Shown in pieces: positions 51,031 through 60,900 of a stretch of DNA of 64,000 nt. The translations under genes and the position numbers were made by a program. Under the pieces are notes generated by a model. The model was not told where the DNA came from. It saw nothing but the letters and a program-made list of their open reading frames with translations, and did not search any database. Origin of the DNA: Enterovibrio paralichthyis (GTDB lineage Bacteria; Pseudomonadota; Gammaproteobacteria; Enterobacterales; Vibrionaceae); assembly GCF_019209835.1 (NCBI RefSeq), contig NZ_JAHUTS010000002.1, positions 310,001 through 374,000 on the forward strand, read 5' to 3'. The stretch's first letter is position 1. Every line of letters starts with the position of its first letter.

Positions 51031-51057
51031 AAAAAAGCTGCCAATGGCAGCTTTTTT
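51031..51057. terminator. bidirectional terminator between elyC and kdsB
   Basis: AAAAAAGCTGCC and GGCAGCTTTTTT are perfect inverted copies around a 3-nt loop. Confidence 0.94.
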
Positions 51058-51073
51058 CATTTCTGGTAGACGA

Positions 51074-51823
51074 TTACTGGGCAATAAGCTTTCGTACCAA
51101 CTCCAGATCTTCTGGCGTGTCCACACCCGCTGGCGGCGCTTCGATCGCCACTTCAACGTGGATCTTCTCTCCGTACCAAAGCACGCGCAATTGCTCTAGA
51201 CATTCAATGTGTTCAATCGGGCTTGGCGCCCAGTTGATGTAAGTGTTGATAAAGCCTGCACGGTAACCATAAATGCCGATGTGACGTTTCAGGTTGTGGT
51301 GGATTTGAGCTGGTGCTTTGGCGAAATTATCGCGATCCCAAGGAATGCTTGCACGGCTGAAGTACAGTGCGTAGCCATCCTTGTCGGTGACCACTTTGAC
51401 TGCATTCGGGTTAAACACTTCGTCCGCATGATCAATGTTCACCGCCAGGGTCGACATCGGTGCATCGCTACGTGCCAAGTTTTCTGCGACCTGACGAATC
51501 ACACTTGGTGGGATCAGGGGCTCATCACCCTGAACATTGACGATAATTTCATCGGCCGCCAAGTTGTATTTCTCTACGACTTCAGCCAAACGCTCAGTAC
51601 CCGACTGGTGGTCTTCGCGGGTCATACAGACTTCGCCACCAAACTGGTTTACTGCATCAACAATACGTTGGTCGTCTGTCGCAATGATGACTTTGTCCGC
51701 GCCGGACTTCATCGCCTGTTCGTATACCCATTGGATCATCGGCTTGCCACCGATATCAACCAGAGGTTTCGCAGGCAGGCGGCTCGACGCATAGCGCGCC
51801 GGGATCACCACGGTGAATTTCAT
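51074..51823 (-). CDS. kdsB: 3-deoxy-manno-octulosonate cytidylyltransferase (CMP-KDO synthetase)
   Basis: The 249-residue protein starts MKFTVVIPARYASSRLPAKP, the nucleotide-binding motif of CMP-sugar synthetases, and has VNVQGDEPLIP and the HIGIYGYR segment. It activates KDO with CTP in the cytoplasm for the lipopolysaccharide inner core. ATG 51823 overlaps the TGA of ycaR by 4 nt, so it is translationally coupled. It is the last gene of the comEC-msbA-lpxK-ycaR-kdsB run. Confidence 0.97.
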   Translation of the reverse strand: MKFTVVIPARYASSRLPAKPLVDIGGKPMIQWVYEQAMKSGADKVIIATDDQRIVDAVNQFGGEVCMTREDHQSGTERLAEVVEKYNLAADEIIVNVQGDEPLIPPSVIRQVAENLARSDAPMSTLAVNIDHADEVFNPNAVKVVTDKDGYALYFSRASIPWDRDNFAKAPAQIHHNLKRHIGIYGYRAGFINTYINWAPSPIEHIECLEQLRVLWYGEKIHVEVAIEAPPAGVDTPEDLELVRKLIAQ

Positions 51824-52002
51824 TGTTTAACCTCGTCAGAAGACATCTCGCGCGCTTCTGTCGTCAGCATGACAGGAATACCGTCGCGGATTGGATAGGC
51901 CAAGCGGTCAAACTTACAGACCAGCTCGTTGTTCTCTTTGTTGTAGTTGAGCTTTCCCTTGCACGCTGGGCAAGCCACGATTTCAAGCAGTCGGTGATCC
52001 AT
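51820..52002 (-). CDS. ycaR: Trm112-like zinc protein YcaR
   Basis: The 60-residue protein MDHRLLEIVACPACKGKL...CKFDRLAYPIRDGIPVM matches YcaR. CPAC provides a cysteine pair and one more cysteine follows, so zinc binding may be incomplete as in other bacterial YcaR. Trm112 proteins stabilise methyltransferases, but the bacterial partner is unclear. ATG 52002 is chosen because GAAGGATGG precedes it; ATG 52008 has no spacing. It starts inside the end of lpxK and overlaps kdsB by 4 nt. Confidence 0.93.
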   Translation of the reverse strand: MDHRLLEIVACPACKGKLNYNKENNELVCKFDRLAYPIRDGIPVMLTTEAREMSSDEVKQ

Positions 52003-53014
52003 ATCCATCCTTCACTTTCATGATTTTGTTCATTATGTTGGCCGCATCTTTTTCGCTGAATGTTGCATCAACGGGGAGATACCACCAATTTTCAATCTCT
52101 GGATGCTGCGCGATAAAAGCACGGCATTTTACCGCGTCTTTCTCTGTCATCAGCAAATATTCGCCTCTCTTTGCCAAGGCATTAAGTTGCTCGTATTCAA
52201 ACGCTTTGTGGTCAGCAAACGGTTCACAATGGAGCGGCACAACGCCAAGCTCTTTCAGTGTATTGAAAAACCGCTGTGGATTACCAATACCCGCAAATGC
52301 GACAGTCGAGGCTAGCGATTTTGCAGCAACACGCTCGCCGGTTTTCAGATTAACCAACTCAGAGGGTTTTAGTGTCATCGCCACCTCACCCTGCTTGGTT
52401 TCTCCTCCGTTACACACCACAAAATCGACGCTACTCAAGCGGTCGGTCTGCTCGCGCAACGGACCAAAAGGCATGTAGTGCTCATTGCCAAACCGGCGTT
52501 CACCGTCGACGATAACAAATTCAATGTCACGTGCCAGTTTGTAATGCTGGAGGCCATCATCAGTAATGATGATATCCACGCCCAGTGGCAACAGTGCCTT
52601 AACGGCATCGCTGCGTACAGGAGAAATCGCCACTGGCGCGCCGGTACGCTGGTAAATCAAAACAGGTTCGTCACCGGCCTTGTCTGTCCCTGTGGTTTCA
52701 TCAACTACAAAGGGATAGTTTTCTGCTTTCCCACCATAGCCACGGGAAACCACACCGGGATTGAATCCTTTGGCTTTCAGTTGTTCGACCAGCCAGACCA
52801 CCACCGGGGTTTTCCCATTACCGCCAACGGTGATATTACCGACGACAATCACTGGCACGGGCGCTTTATAGGCACCGTTGGTACCAGCCAGAAACTCAGC
52901 CCGGCGCTTTCGGGCAATCAAGCCAAACAGTTTGCTCAGCGGCCACAGCAGTGGCGCGCCAATCCAGCCTAGTGGGTGGTTTTCAAACCAGATTTTTTCG
53001 ACCAACCCAGCCAA
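51983..53014 (-). CDS. lpxK: tetraacyldisaccharide 4'-kinase
   Basis: The 343-residue inner-membrane-associated kinase has the P-loop GNITVGGNGKTP (59-70) after an N-terminal amphipathic helix. GVVSRGYGG and ITDDGLQHY are the LpxK motifs for lipid and catalytic contacts. It phosphorylates the 4' position of the lipid A precursor. The start appears to be TTG 53014, only 3 nt after the msbA stop. Its 3' end overlaps ycaR by 20 nt. Confidence 0.95.
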   Translation of the reverse strand: MAGLVEKIWFENHPLGWIGAPLLWPLSKLFGLIARKRRAEFLAGTNGAYKAPVPVIVVGNITVGGNGKTPVVVWLVEQLKAKGFNPGVVSRGYGGKAENYPFVVDETTGTDKAGDEPVLIYQRTGAPVAISPVRSDAVKALLPLGVDIIITDDGLQHYKLARDIEFVIVDGERRFGNEHYMPFGPLREQTDRLSSVDFVVCNGGETKQGEVAMTLKPSELVNLKTGERVAAKSLASTVAFAGIGNPQRFFNTLKELGVVPLHCEPFADHKAFEYEQLNALAKRGEYLLMTEKDAVKCRAFIAQHPEIENWWYLPVDATFSEKDAANIMNKIMKVKDGYGSPTA

Positions 53015-53017
53015 GCC

Positions 53018-54775
53018 TTAATCTCCGAATTGAATGCGGTGAAGCTGTGCATATGCACCGTCTTTTTCAATCAATTCCGCGTGTGTACCGCGCTCAACAA
53101 TCTCACCTTCATCCACCACCAGGATCTGATCAGCGTTTTCAATGGTAGAGAGTCGGTGAGCAATCACCAGCACCGTACGGTCTTTTTGCAACTCGTCCAA
53201 TGCTGCTTGAATAGCGCGCTCTGATTCAGTATCCAGCGCTGAGGTTGCCTCATCCAGAATCAGTACCGGTGCATTGCGCAGCAATGCACGGGCAATCGCA
53301 ATACGCTGGCGTTGACCGCCAGAGAGGCTGACACCGTTTTCACCGATAACGGTATCAAAGCCTTTGTCCATATTACGGATAAAGTCGGTTGCGAAAGCCA
53401 GTTCAGCGGCACGTTCAATCTCTTCGCGGCTGTATTTGTCTTCCGCGGCGTAAGCAATGTTATTCGCAATGGTGTCGTTAAACAGGTGAACGTTTTGGGA
53501 CACAATCGCCACATGCTCGCGCAGGTTTGACAGGGTATAGTCTTCGATCTTCACGCCATCGATGGTGATTTCACCGCTGTCGATGTCATAAAAACGGGTT
53601 AGAAGGTTGGCAATTGTACTCTTACCTGAACCTGAGCGCCCCACCAGCGCCAATGTCTTGCCCGCAGGGACATCGAAGGTCACCTTATTCAGTGCAGGCG
53701 TGTCTTTGGTTGGATAGGTGAAAACCACATCATTCACTTTGATGTCGCCTTTTACACGCTCTGCAACATGTTGGCCGTTGTCTTTTTCCGTCTCCATTTC
53801 CATCAGCTCAAACAGGCTGGTACACGCAGCCATGCCGCGTTGGAACTGAGAGGTTACGTTGGTCAGCGCTTTCAATGGACGCATCAAGCCGAACATGGCA
53901 CCAAACACAACGGCAAAGGTACCTGCAGTCAGTTCATTTCGGATTGACTCGGTATTCGCCAGCATCAGTACAGCAACCAGTGCAAAAGAGGCGATAAGCT
54001 GGATAACCGGGTTTGCAATCGCCTGAGCAGAAACCAGCTTCATGGTCTGCTGACGCATGCGGTTGCTTACGTCTTCAAAACGGGTCTTTTCCACTTCCTG
54101 ACCACCAAAGCTAAGCACCACTTTGTGGCCTTTCAGCATCTGTTCAGCGGAAGAAGTTACGGAGCCCATTGCTTCTTGCATGTTGGAGGAAATGGCGCGA
54201 AAACGCTTGGAAACAAAACCAATAGCCCAGGCGACGATCGGCGCAATAATCAACAAGATCGCAGACAGTTGCCAGCTGTTATAGAACATCAACACCATCA
54301 GGCCGATAATCGATGCACCTTCACGTACCAGACTGACCAAAGCGCCACTGGTCGCGTTAGCCACCTGCTCAGAATCATAGGTAATGCGGGAAAGCAGCGC
54401 ACCGGAGGATTCTTTATCAAAAAAGCTGACTGGCATTTTCATGAAATGGTTGAACATGCGGCGGCGCATGGTCATAACCACCATACCTGAAACCCAGGAC
54501 AGTCCATAAGCGGATACGAAGCTGGATACGCCGCGAATCAGCATCAAACCAATCAGGTAAAGCGGCATCCACTTAAGGAAATCACCATCAACGCTGTCGT
54601 AGGTAAAACCTTCATCCAATAGCGGCTTGAGCATGGAAAGCATCAGGGTATCACTGGCGGCGTTGATAACCAGTGCGATGATAGCTACCACCAGCCCGAG
54701 CTTGTAGTCGGCGATATAAGGCCAAAGCTGTTTAAAGGTCTGCCAGGTGGTTTTATCTTGATAATTTGATGACAT
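53018..54775 (-). CDS. msbA: lipid A export ATP-binding/permease protein MsbA
   Basis: The 585-residue half-transporter has six membrane helices (about 1-325) and an ABC domain: LVGRSGSGKSTI Walker A (about 379-390), VSLSGGQRQRIA signature and VLILDEATSALD Walker B. As a homodimer it flips core-lipid A across the inner membrane. The location between comEC and lpxK is the usual one. ATG 54775 lies 35 nt after the comEC stop. Confidence 0.97.
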   Translation of the reverse strand: MSSNYQDKTTWQTFKQLWPYIADYKLGLVVAIIALVINAASDTLMLSMLKPLLDEGFTYDSVDGDFLKWMPLYLIGLMLIRGVSSFVSAYGLSWVSGMVVMTMRRRMFNHFMKMPVSFFDKESSGALLSRITYDSEQVANATSGALVSLVREGASIIGLMVLMFYNSWQLSAILLIIAPIVAWAIGFVSKRFRAISSNMQEAMGSVTSSAEQMLKGHKVVLSFGGQEVEKTRFEDVSNRMRQQTMKLVSAQAIANPVIQLIASFALVAVLMLANTESIRNELTAGTFAVVFGAMFGLMRPLKALTNVTSQFQRGMAACTSLFELMEMETEKDNGQHVAERVKGDIKVNDVVFTYPTKDTPALNKVTFDVPAGKTLALVGRSGSGKSTIANLLTRFYDIDSGEITIDGVKIEDYTLSNLREHVAIVSQNVHLFNDTIANNIAYAAEDKYSREEIERAAELAFATDFIRNMDKGFDTVIGENGVSLSGGQRQRIAIARALLRNAPVLILDEATSALDTESERAIQAALDELQKDRTVLVIAHRLSTIENADQILVVDEGEIVERGTHAELIEKDGAYAQLHRIQFGD

Positions 54776-54810
54776 TTTATTTGCTTATCTTCTTGCAAGT
54801 TGCGGGCATT

Positions 54811-57069
54811 CTACTCTTTTATTCGAGGTGCTCCAAACATCTTGCGGTACCAATAGGGCTCCACATCAAAGCGTTGACTATTTACCCACCAACCTTTGTC
54901 TGAGAAACAAACACTCACTTGCCCATGCAGAGCTGTTTCATACCAGATGATGTTTCTCTCTTTATATCGACTGACAACATCAGGGTTTGGCAGAATCCAA
55001 GGTGTATACCGCCCGGTAGACGCAATCGCAATTGACGGCCTCACTGCTTCAAGAAATATGGCCGAGGAAGAAGTGTCACTGCCATGGTGAGGCACCATCA
55101 GCACATCGGCGGACAGCGACTGATTTTCCTCCACCAGCTGCAACTCTTGCGCCTTGGGTAAATCACCCGTCAACAATACTGCAAAGTTGCCATCTGTAAC
55201 CTGAACCACGCACGAATCGCGGTTTTCCGCATCGTCAGATAATTCTGTCGGATACAAAACGTAAAACGTCAGCCCTTGCCACGTCCAATTCTGTCCTCGA
55301 AGACAGGGCAACATCCTATCGCCAACCTTGGGCGCCCTCACCCAGCGGGGAGAGAGATTGGCAACCAACCACTCGGCGCCACCGGCATGGTCATTGTCAT
55401 CATGGCTGAGAATGAGTCCAGCCAGCGTGAGGTTTCTTTTTCGCATTACCGGCTCCAACACCGATTTAGCAATTGAACTCTGCCCCCATGCCGCGCCCGT
55501 ATCGTAAATAATGGCCTCGCCGCCCTTTTCAATAATGATCGCCGAGCCATGTCCCACATCCATGGACGCAACACGCCAGAGCTTTTCATCATTCAGATCG
55601 ACAGCGGCGGTTGCCAGCACCAATGCGACGACCGCAAGAAGCATGGGGAATGAACGTAAACGGAACAGATAAAACAGGTAGCTAGCAATAACGGCCAGTA
55701 GTACAGCCCACAATGGAAATTGGGGAAACTCTACCCAACCCACGTCAGCCCAAGACAGTAGCCAAACAACAGGTTCCAGAGTGAGATCAGCCAGTGTCCA
55801 TAGCCAATAGACGGGCACAAACATGGATACAGTAAGCGCCAGCAAAATTACGGGTACCGCGATTAAACTGACCCACGGCACTGCCAGTAAGTTAAAGAAA
55901 ATGGCCGGCAGACTTATCCCGCCAAACCAGTTCCACATCAGCGGTGCCATGCCGACAAAAAGAAAGAGCTGCATTCTGAACAAGGTGGTGACATATCGCC
56001 GCAGCTTACTTTCGCCCTCCTTAGTCAATGCTGACCCGGATAGGCTCATTACACATAACACCATGACGGCGCCGAATGAGAGCCAGAAGCTGACAGAGAA
56101 TATCGCCAGCGGGTCGAAGACCAATAAAAGAGAGAGAACACAAAGCACTGTCATCAATGGGCTTAAGCTGAACCCTGTCAGCCGTATACCGACAAAGACA
56201 CACAAGGCCAGCAATGCCCGCTGCGACGGCAATGAAAATCCGGCAACCCAGGCGTAAGCTACAGCGCCTGCGACGCCCGCCATCATCGGAAGCCACACCA
56301 AATTGTCGCGACGAAAGACGAGAGGCAAAACGATTTTGAACAGCGTGGTACCAAAGATAAACGCCAGGCCAATGTGCAGACCCGAAATTGCAAGCAAGTG
56401 CGCCAAACCGGTATTGCGCAATGCAACCCAATCACTGTCTGTCAGCCAGGCACGCTCACCAAAACTCAATGCGAGAAGATAGCGGGCATTCCCCATTTCA
56501 CTCACCACGGGCAAGATGCGGTCGTAGAAGGCTTGTCTGAGCGAAGTTGCCGGATCGATCTGGGTTGCAGTCAGCACGGAACCTTTGCTATGTATATGAC
56601 GGGAAAGAAAATAGGTTTCAGCATCAAAGCCCGCTTCGTTGACGCGACCATATGGCTCACGCAATCTGGCCGTGATTTCCCAGCGCTGCCCTTCCTTTAC
56701 CGGTATATCGCTGCGCCAGTAAAGTCGCGCCCGGAATGTCTCGAAAATGGTTAACTTGCGTCCATTGACTGTGTCGACATCAAAGATCACGCTGGTTTGT
56801 TTATTTTCACCTGTAAAAAGGCTGCCAACTTCCCCTGCTATGGTAGTATCTTGTGCCACAGTTAAGGCGGCTTCTGATTTGTAAATGAAGAGTGCTGCAG
56901 CGCTGGTAGCGACCATACAACCTATGGTCATCCCGGTAACGATAGATGGTGTGCGTTTGTGCTGGATGACAACAACTGTCAGTATTACCAGCAAAGCAAA
57001 CAGTTCGGGTAGCGCTGGCCACCATTTAAGCGAGACGATAGCTAACACGAGACCGACGAGAAACATCAT
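54811..57069 (-). CDS. comEC: ComEC/Rec2 DNA-uptake channel protein
   Basis: The 752-residue protein has N-terminal membrane helices with a DUF4131 loop (about 70-190) and the Competence domain with many helices (about 200-490, NTGLAHLLAISGLHIGL). A C-terminal metallo-beta-lactamase-like domain carries SHDDNDHAGG (about 555-564), LLTGDLP and VPHHGSDTSS. ComEC passes single-stranded DNA through the inner membrane during natural transformation. Length is typical. It is divergent from the DUF2062 gene by 32 bp and heads the lipid A cluster, as in Vibrio. Confidence 0.94.
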   Translation of the reverse strand: MMFLVGLVLAIVSLKWWPALPELFALLVILTVVVIQHKRTPSIVTGMTIGCMVATSAAALFIYKSEAALTVAQDTTIAGEVGSLFTGENKQTSVIFDVDTVNGRKLTIFETFRARLYWRSDIPVKEGQRWEITARLREPYGRVNEAGFDAETYFLSRHIHSKGSVLTATQIDPATSLRQAFYDRILPVVSEMGNARYLLALSFGERAWLTDSDWVALRNTGLAHLLAISGLHIGLAFIFGTTLFKIVLPLVFRRDNLVWLPMMAGVAGAVAYAWVAGFSLPSQRALLALCVFVGIRLTGFSLSPLMTVLCVLSLLLVFDPLAIFSVSFWLSFGAVMVLCVMSLSGSALTKEGESKLRRYVTTLFRMQLFLFVGMAPLMWNWFGGISLPAIFFNLLAVPWVSLIAVPVILLALTVSMFVPVYWLWTLADLTLEPVVWLLSWADVGWVEFPQFPLWAVLLAVIASYLFYLFRLRSFPMLLAVVALVLATAAVDLNDEKLWRVASMDVGHGSAIIIEKGGEAIIYDTGAAWGQSSIAKSVLEPVMRKRNLTLAGLILSHDDNDHAGGAEWLVANLSPRWVRAPKVGDRMLPCLRGQNWTWQGLTFYVLYPTELSDDAENRDSCVVQVTDGNFAVLLTGDLPKAQELQLVEENQSLSADVLMVPHHGSDTSSSAIFLEAVRPSIAIASTGRYTPWILPNPDVVSRYKERNIIWYETALHGQVSVCFSDKGWWVNSQRFDVEPYWYRKMFGAPRIKE

Positions 57070-57101
57070 GCCGGTAACGATCCCTTGCGAAATGAAACTC
57101 T

Positions 57102-57653
57102 ATGCCAAGAAAAATAATTAAAAAATTTCTCCCCCGACACGATGTGATTCGGAAACAAAAGGCACTCGCTGTATTTGGCAACCTGCTTTACGACCCGAAC
57201 CTTTGGTGTCTTAACCGTCGCTCTGCGTCCGGTGCGTTTGCTGTAGGTTTGTTCATGGCCTTTGTGCCACTCCCGAGCCAGATGATCATGGCTGCCGGGC
57301 TCGCCATCATGTTCGGCGTGAATCTTCCGCTGTCTATCGCTCTGGTCTGGATCACCAACCCGATCACCATGCCGATCATTTTCTATGGCACCTATAAGGT
57401 TGGCGCCTGGCTGATGCAAACACCGCATCAGGCTTTCCATTTTGAGCTTACATGGGAATTCCTGTTCCATCAGATGAGCCAGATTGGCCCTCCTTTCCTT
57501 TTGGGTTGTCTGGTCTGCGGCATCTTCTTTGCAACACTGGGTTATTTTGGTGTTCGCGGTATCTGGCGCTATTCCGTTGTCAGAAGCTGGCAGAAGCGCC
57601 GTTTACGCCTGCCAAAGATTAAGCCACTCGGCAAAAAGAAAACGGATAACTAA
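57102..57653 (+). CDS. DUF2062 membrane protein
   Basis: The 183-residue protein has three or four hydrophobic segments and the DUF2062 motif NRRSASGAFAVGLFMAFVPLPSQM (described, about 38-61), then VNLPLSIALVWITNPITMPI (about 76-95). Both ends are basic. The function is unknown; it is commonly divergent from comEC in gammaproteobacteria. A terminator overlaps its stop codon. Confidence 0.85.
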   Translation: MPRKIIKKFLPRHDVIRKQKALAVFGNLLYDPNLWCLNRRSASGAFAVGLFMAFVPLPSQMIMAAGLAIMFGVNLPLSIALVWITNPITMPIIFYGTYKVGAWLMQTPHQAFHFELTWEFLFHQMSQIGPPFLLGCLVCGIFFATLGYFGVRGIWRYSVVRSWQKRRLRLPKIKPLGKKKTDN

Positions 57654-57683
57654 AAAAATACCCCGCAATGCGGGGTATTTTTT
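57652..57683. terminator. terminator after the DUF2062 gene
   Basis: AAAAAATACCCCGC and GCGGGGTATTTTTT are perfect inverted copies around AAT. The symmetric A and T tracts may also stop the convergent lolE transcript. Confidence 0.93.
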
Positions 57684-57768
57684 TGCTTTGTGATTTGATT
57701 GCGACGCTGTTTTGACTCTCAACCCATCAAGGTGTAACTCACCGGTTTATCAATGGGAGGCAGCGTTC

Positions 57769-59013
57769 CTATCGTGCACTCAGCACCGCTGCTGGCTGCA
57801 ATTTGCACGCGCGTTGCGCAGGGTACCAAGTAGCCAGCAAGCTCAAAATGATCGCCGTGGCTGACACCACGACCACATCAGTCACCTGCAACTGGGTTGG
57901 CAGGAAATCAACGAAGTAAATATCACCGGACAGAAAATCTTTCCCTGTCAGCTTTTCAATTACGCCGACAATCTCCGTCAGGTTCAAGGCCAACAGGCAA
58001 CCGGCAACGGAGCCAATCACACTGCCAAACAAACCGGAAAGCAGGCCATGCCAGATGAAGATAGCGCGGATAAGGCCATCTTTCGCCCCCATGGTTCGCA
58101 GCACTGCCACGTCTGCCGCGCGGTCTTTCACCGCCATCATGAGTGTCGAAACGATGTTGAAACAGGCCACTCCAATCACCAATACCATCACCAGATACAT
58201 AATGGTGCGCACCATCTGAATGTCGCGATAAAGGAAACCATATTCCTGCGTCCAGTTTTTCAGGTAAACGTATTCAGTCAGGGTACGCCCCACTTCGCGC
58301 ACGATATTGCGCGCGTTTAGCGGGTCTTTGAGCTTTAACGCGACACCGGAGACAGCGTCTCCCATATCAAGATAGGTCTGTGCATCTTTAAGCGGGATAA
58401 GCGCCAAACCATGGTCTACCTGTCCACCCAGACTAAGAATGCCTGACACTTTTAGGCGAATGCGCTGCGGTGCGCGAAGTTTCAATTCAGGATCTGGCGA
58501 CGGGATGAGCGCGGTCACCCAATCCCCCACTTTCACATCCAATCCGTCAGCAATCCCTTTACCAAGAATTACCGCGTGATCGCCCGGCTTAAGCGAACGC
58601 CAGCCATCGCCCTGCACATAATCGTGGATGCGGCTGACATTCTCTTCCTGGGAAGGGTCAATACCCCGCACCTGTACAGGCTTCAGATTTGCTCCCTTTT
58701 CCAGCAAGGCGGTAAAAATGACATACGGCGCACCGGCAACAACCCAGGGGTTAGCCTCCGCCGTTTTCTGCATCCCTTTCCAATTGGCAACCGGTGCATC
58801 AACGCCCTGCAGCTGCGCATGGGGGATCACAGACAGCACACGGTTTTCCAGCTCACGTTCAAAACCGTTCATGGCAGACAGACCAACAATGATCACCATC
58901 ACACCAACGGAAATGCCTATCATGGAAGAGACAGAAATGAACGAAACCAGCTTGTTACGTCGTTTGGCTTTGCTGAAACGGCGGCCGATAAACAGCGCTA
59001 ACGGCTCTAACAT
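57769..59013 (-). CDS. lolE: lipoprotein-releasing ABC permease LolE
   Basis: The 414-residue protein has an N-terminal helix (about 24-45), a large periplasmic domain (about 46-265) and three C-terminal helices with the FtsX-like permease core. The start LEPLALFIGRRFSKAKRRNKLVSF matches LolE. Together with LolC and LolD it extracts outer-membrane lipoproteins to LolA. ATG 59013 overlaps the end of lolD by 7 nt. LolC/LolE assignment follows gene order, since both share the fold. Confidence 0.93.
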   Translation of the reverse strand: MLEPLALFIGRRFSKAKRRNKLVSFISVSSMIGISVGVMVIIVGLSAMNGFERELENRVLSVIPHAQLQGVDAPVANWKGMQKTAEANPWVVAGAPYVIFTALLEKGANLKPVQVRGIDPSQEENVSRIHDYVQGDGWRSLKPGDHAVILGKGIADGLDVKVGDWVTALIPSPDPELKLRAPQRIRLKVSGILSLGGQVDHGLALIPLKDAQTYLDMGDAVSGVALKLKDPLNARNIVREVGRTLTEYVYLKNWTQEYGFLYRDIQMVRTIMYLVMVLVIGVACFNIVSTLMMAVKDRAADVAVLRTMGAKDGLIRAIFIWHGLLSGLFGSVIGSVAGCLLALNLTEIVGVIEKLTGKDFLSGDIYFVDFLPTQLQVTDVVVVSATAIILSLLATWYPAQRACKLQPAAVLSAR

Positions 59014-59711
59014 GACGCCACAGCCTCCACCGGGTTTTCAATGAACTGCCCGTCCAGCATCGACAGTTGACGATCCATTTTCTGTGCAAGCTCGCGGTCG
59101 TGAGTGACCACCAGAAAAGCCGTGTTGTATTCGCGGTTCAGCGTACGCATCAGATCGTAGATATCCAGCGCGGTTTTATGGTCAAGGTTACCGGTAGGCT
59201 CGTCCGCCAATACCAATGCCGGACGGTTAACCACTGCACGGGCAATAGCGACACGCTGGCGCTCACCGCCGGAAAGCTCTGACGGTCTGTGTTGTGCCCG
59301 GTGCCCCATACCCACGGACTCCAACATTTCCAGCGCGCGTTTTTTCGCTTCCGCCGGTTTGGTGCCGCCAATCATCAGTGGCATCGCCACATTTTCCACC
59401 GCCGTGAAATCAGCCAACAGGTGATGGAACTGATAAATAAAACCAATGCTTTGGTTACGCAGCGTCGCCTGTTCGGATGCACGCATCTTGATCAGATCTT
59501 TACCGTCAATCCAAACCTCGCCGCCGCTCAGGGTATCCAGTGCACCCAGAATATGCAGAAGCGTGCTCTTGCCCGAACCCGACGCACCGACGATTGCCAC
59601 CAACTCGCCTTTTTCGATAGAAAAAGAAACACCTTTCAAGACCTGGGTTTCCAGTTCCCCTTCTTGGTAGGTTTTGGTGACATTAGTACAGGTTAACAAT
59701 GTATTACTCAT
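59007..59711 (-). CDS. lolD: lipoprotein-releasing ABC ATPase LolD
   Basis: From ATG 59711 the protein has 234 residues: Walker A VGASGSGKSTL (about 43-53), LSGGERQRVA signature and LVLADEPTGNLD Walker B. The Q-loop region IGFIYQFHHLLADFTA is typical of LolD. It powers LolCE. The ATG lies inside the end of lolC (8-nt overlap), and its stop overlaps lolE. A frame extending to 59792 is rejected. Confidence 0.96.
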   Translation of the reverse strand: MSNTLLTCTNVTKTYQEGELETQVLKGVSFSIEKGELVAIVGASGSGKSTLLHILGALDTLSGGEVWIDGKDLIKMRASEQATLRNQSIGFIYQFHHLLADFTAVENVAMPLMIGGTKPAEAKKRALEMLESVGMGHRAQHRPSELSGGERQRVAIARAVVNRPALVLADEPTGNLDHKTALDIYDLMRTLNREYNTAFLVVTHDRELAQKMDRQLSMLDGQFIENPVEAVASC

Positions 59712-60900
59712 AACGAAGCGCCTCGGCAGGACGAACAGAAGCCGCCTTGATAGACGGGAATAAAGTAGCAACAAGACTGAGTGCAATCGCACCCAAAACG
59801 ACAGTCAGAACCTGCTCAGGTTTCAGCACCACAGGGAGCGATAAACCACCGCCCAGCAAACTGACATGTAACAAAGACATAATCTCATTGATATTTAAGG
59901 CAACAGCGGAACCGGCGATACCCCCAAGGATGGCGCCAATGACACCACTGCTTGCCCCCTGGACAACAAACAACGCGACGATGCTGCGGTTGGTCATACC
60001 CTGGGTTTTCAAAATGGCCACTTCGGCTTGTTTTTCCATTACCACCATGATCAATGCAGAAATGATGTTGAACGCTGCCACCAGAATGATCAGGCTCAGC
60101 ATCAGTCCCATCATGTTCTTTTCCATTTTCACTGCCTGGAACAGTTCTCCGCGAAGGGCTCGCCAGTCAGACCACTCATAGCCTTTCACTTCCGCGATTT
60201 TCTGTAGTGCCGGTACATCAAACGGTTCGGAGACAAACAGGCGCAAATCGGCCGGTTTAGTCCGGGGCAGGCGCATTAATCTTGAAACATCATTGAGGTT
60301 GGCAAACATCAACTGGCCATCAACATCTGTCGCCGTGTCGTAAATCCCTGCCACAGTAAAGTTACGTTGTGACGGAATACGGCCAACCGGGGTGAACTGA
60401 CTGGCGCTGGTGATCATCACCCGGACTTTATCCCCCACGGTGACATCGAGATCCCGCGCGGTTTTACGTCCCAGCACCAATGCGTAACTGCCCGGTGTCA
60501 GGGCGCCAAAATCGCCGCGAACCATGTACTCACGAATTGGCTCTGGGCTGTTCACATCGACACCGATCAGCTTACCGGCACCAATGGATTTTGGGCTTTG
60601 CACAACCGCATCCGTCATTTCAATGGGCGCGGTACCGGTTACTTTGTCCCAATTGGCAATCGAATGGACATCCGGTGCATGTTCTGCATTGCCTGCGATG
60701 ATGGCTTGAGGGATCACACCCAGAATGCGGTGCTTCAACTGGCCTTCAAAACCATTCATGACAGAAAGTACCGTCACTAGCGACATCACACCAATCGTGA
60801 TCCCTGCTGTCGACATGTAGGAAACAAATCGACCGAATTTATCCCCGGTCCGGCCGCGCAGATAGCGAAGCCCGATAAATACCGGTAAAGGGTGAAACAT
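59704..60900 (-). CDS. lolC: lipoprotein-releasing ABC permease LolC
   Basis: The 398-residue protein starts MFHPLPVFIGLRYLRGRTGDKF, has one N-terminal helix, a periplasmic domain and three C-terminal helices. The periplasmic SSIGAG-like segment and the late IGAILGGIAGSAVALNINEIM fit LolC. It provides the LolA-docking side of the complex. ATG 60900 is chosen over TTG 60915 by homology; the ribosome site is weak. It is the first gene of lolCDE. Confidence 0.93.
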   Translation of the reverse strand: MFHPLPVFIGLRYLRGRTGDKFGRFVSYMSTAGITIGVMSLVTVLSVMNGFEGQLKHRILGVIPQAIIAGNAEHAPDVHSIANWDKVTGTAPIEMTDAVVQSPKSIGAGKLIGVDVNSPEPIREYMVRGDFGALTPGSYALVLGRKTARDLDVTVGDKVRVMITSASQFTPVGRIPSQRNFTVAGIYDTATDVDGQLMFANLNDVSRLMRLPRTKPADLRLFVSEPFDVPALQKIAEVKGYEWSDWRALRGELFQAVKMEKNMMGLMLSLIILVAAFNIISALIMVVMEKQAEVAILKTQGMTNRSIVALFVVQGASSGVIGAILGGIAGSAVALNINEIMSLLHVSLLGGGLSLPVVLKPEQVLTVVLGAIALSLVATLFPSIKAASVRPAEALRYE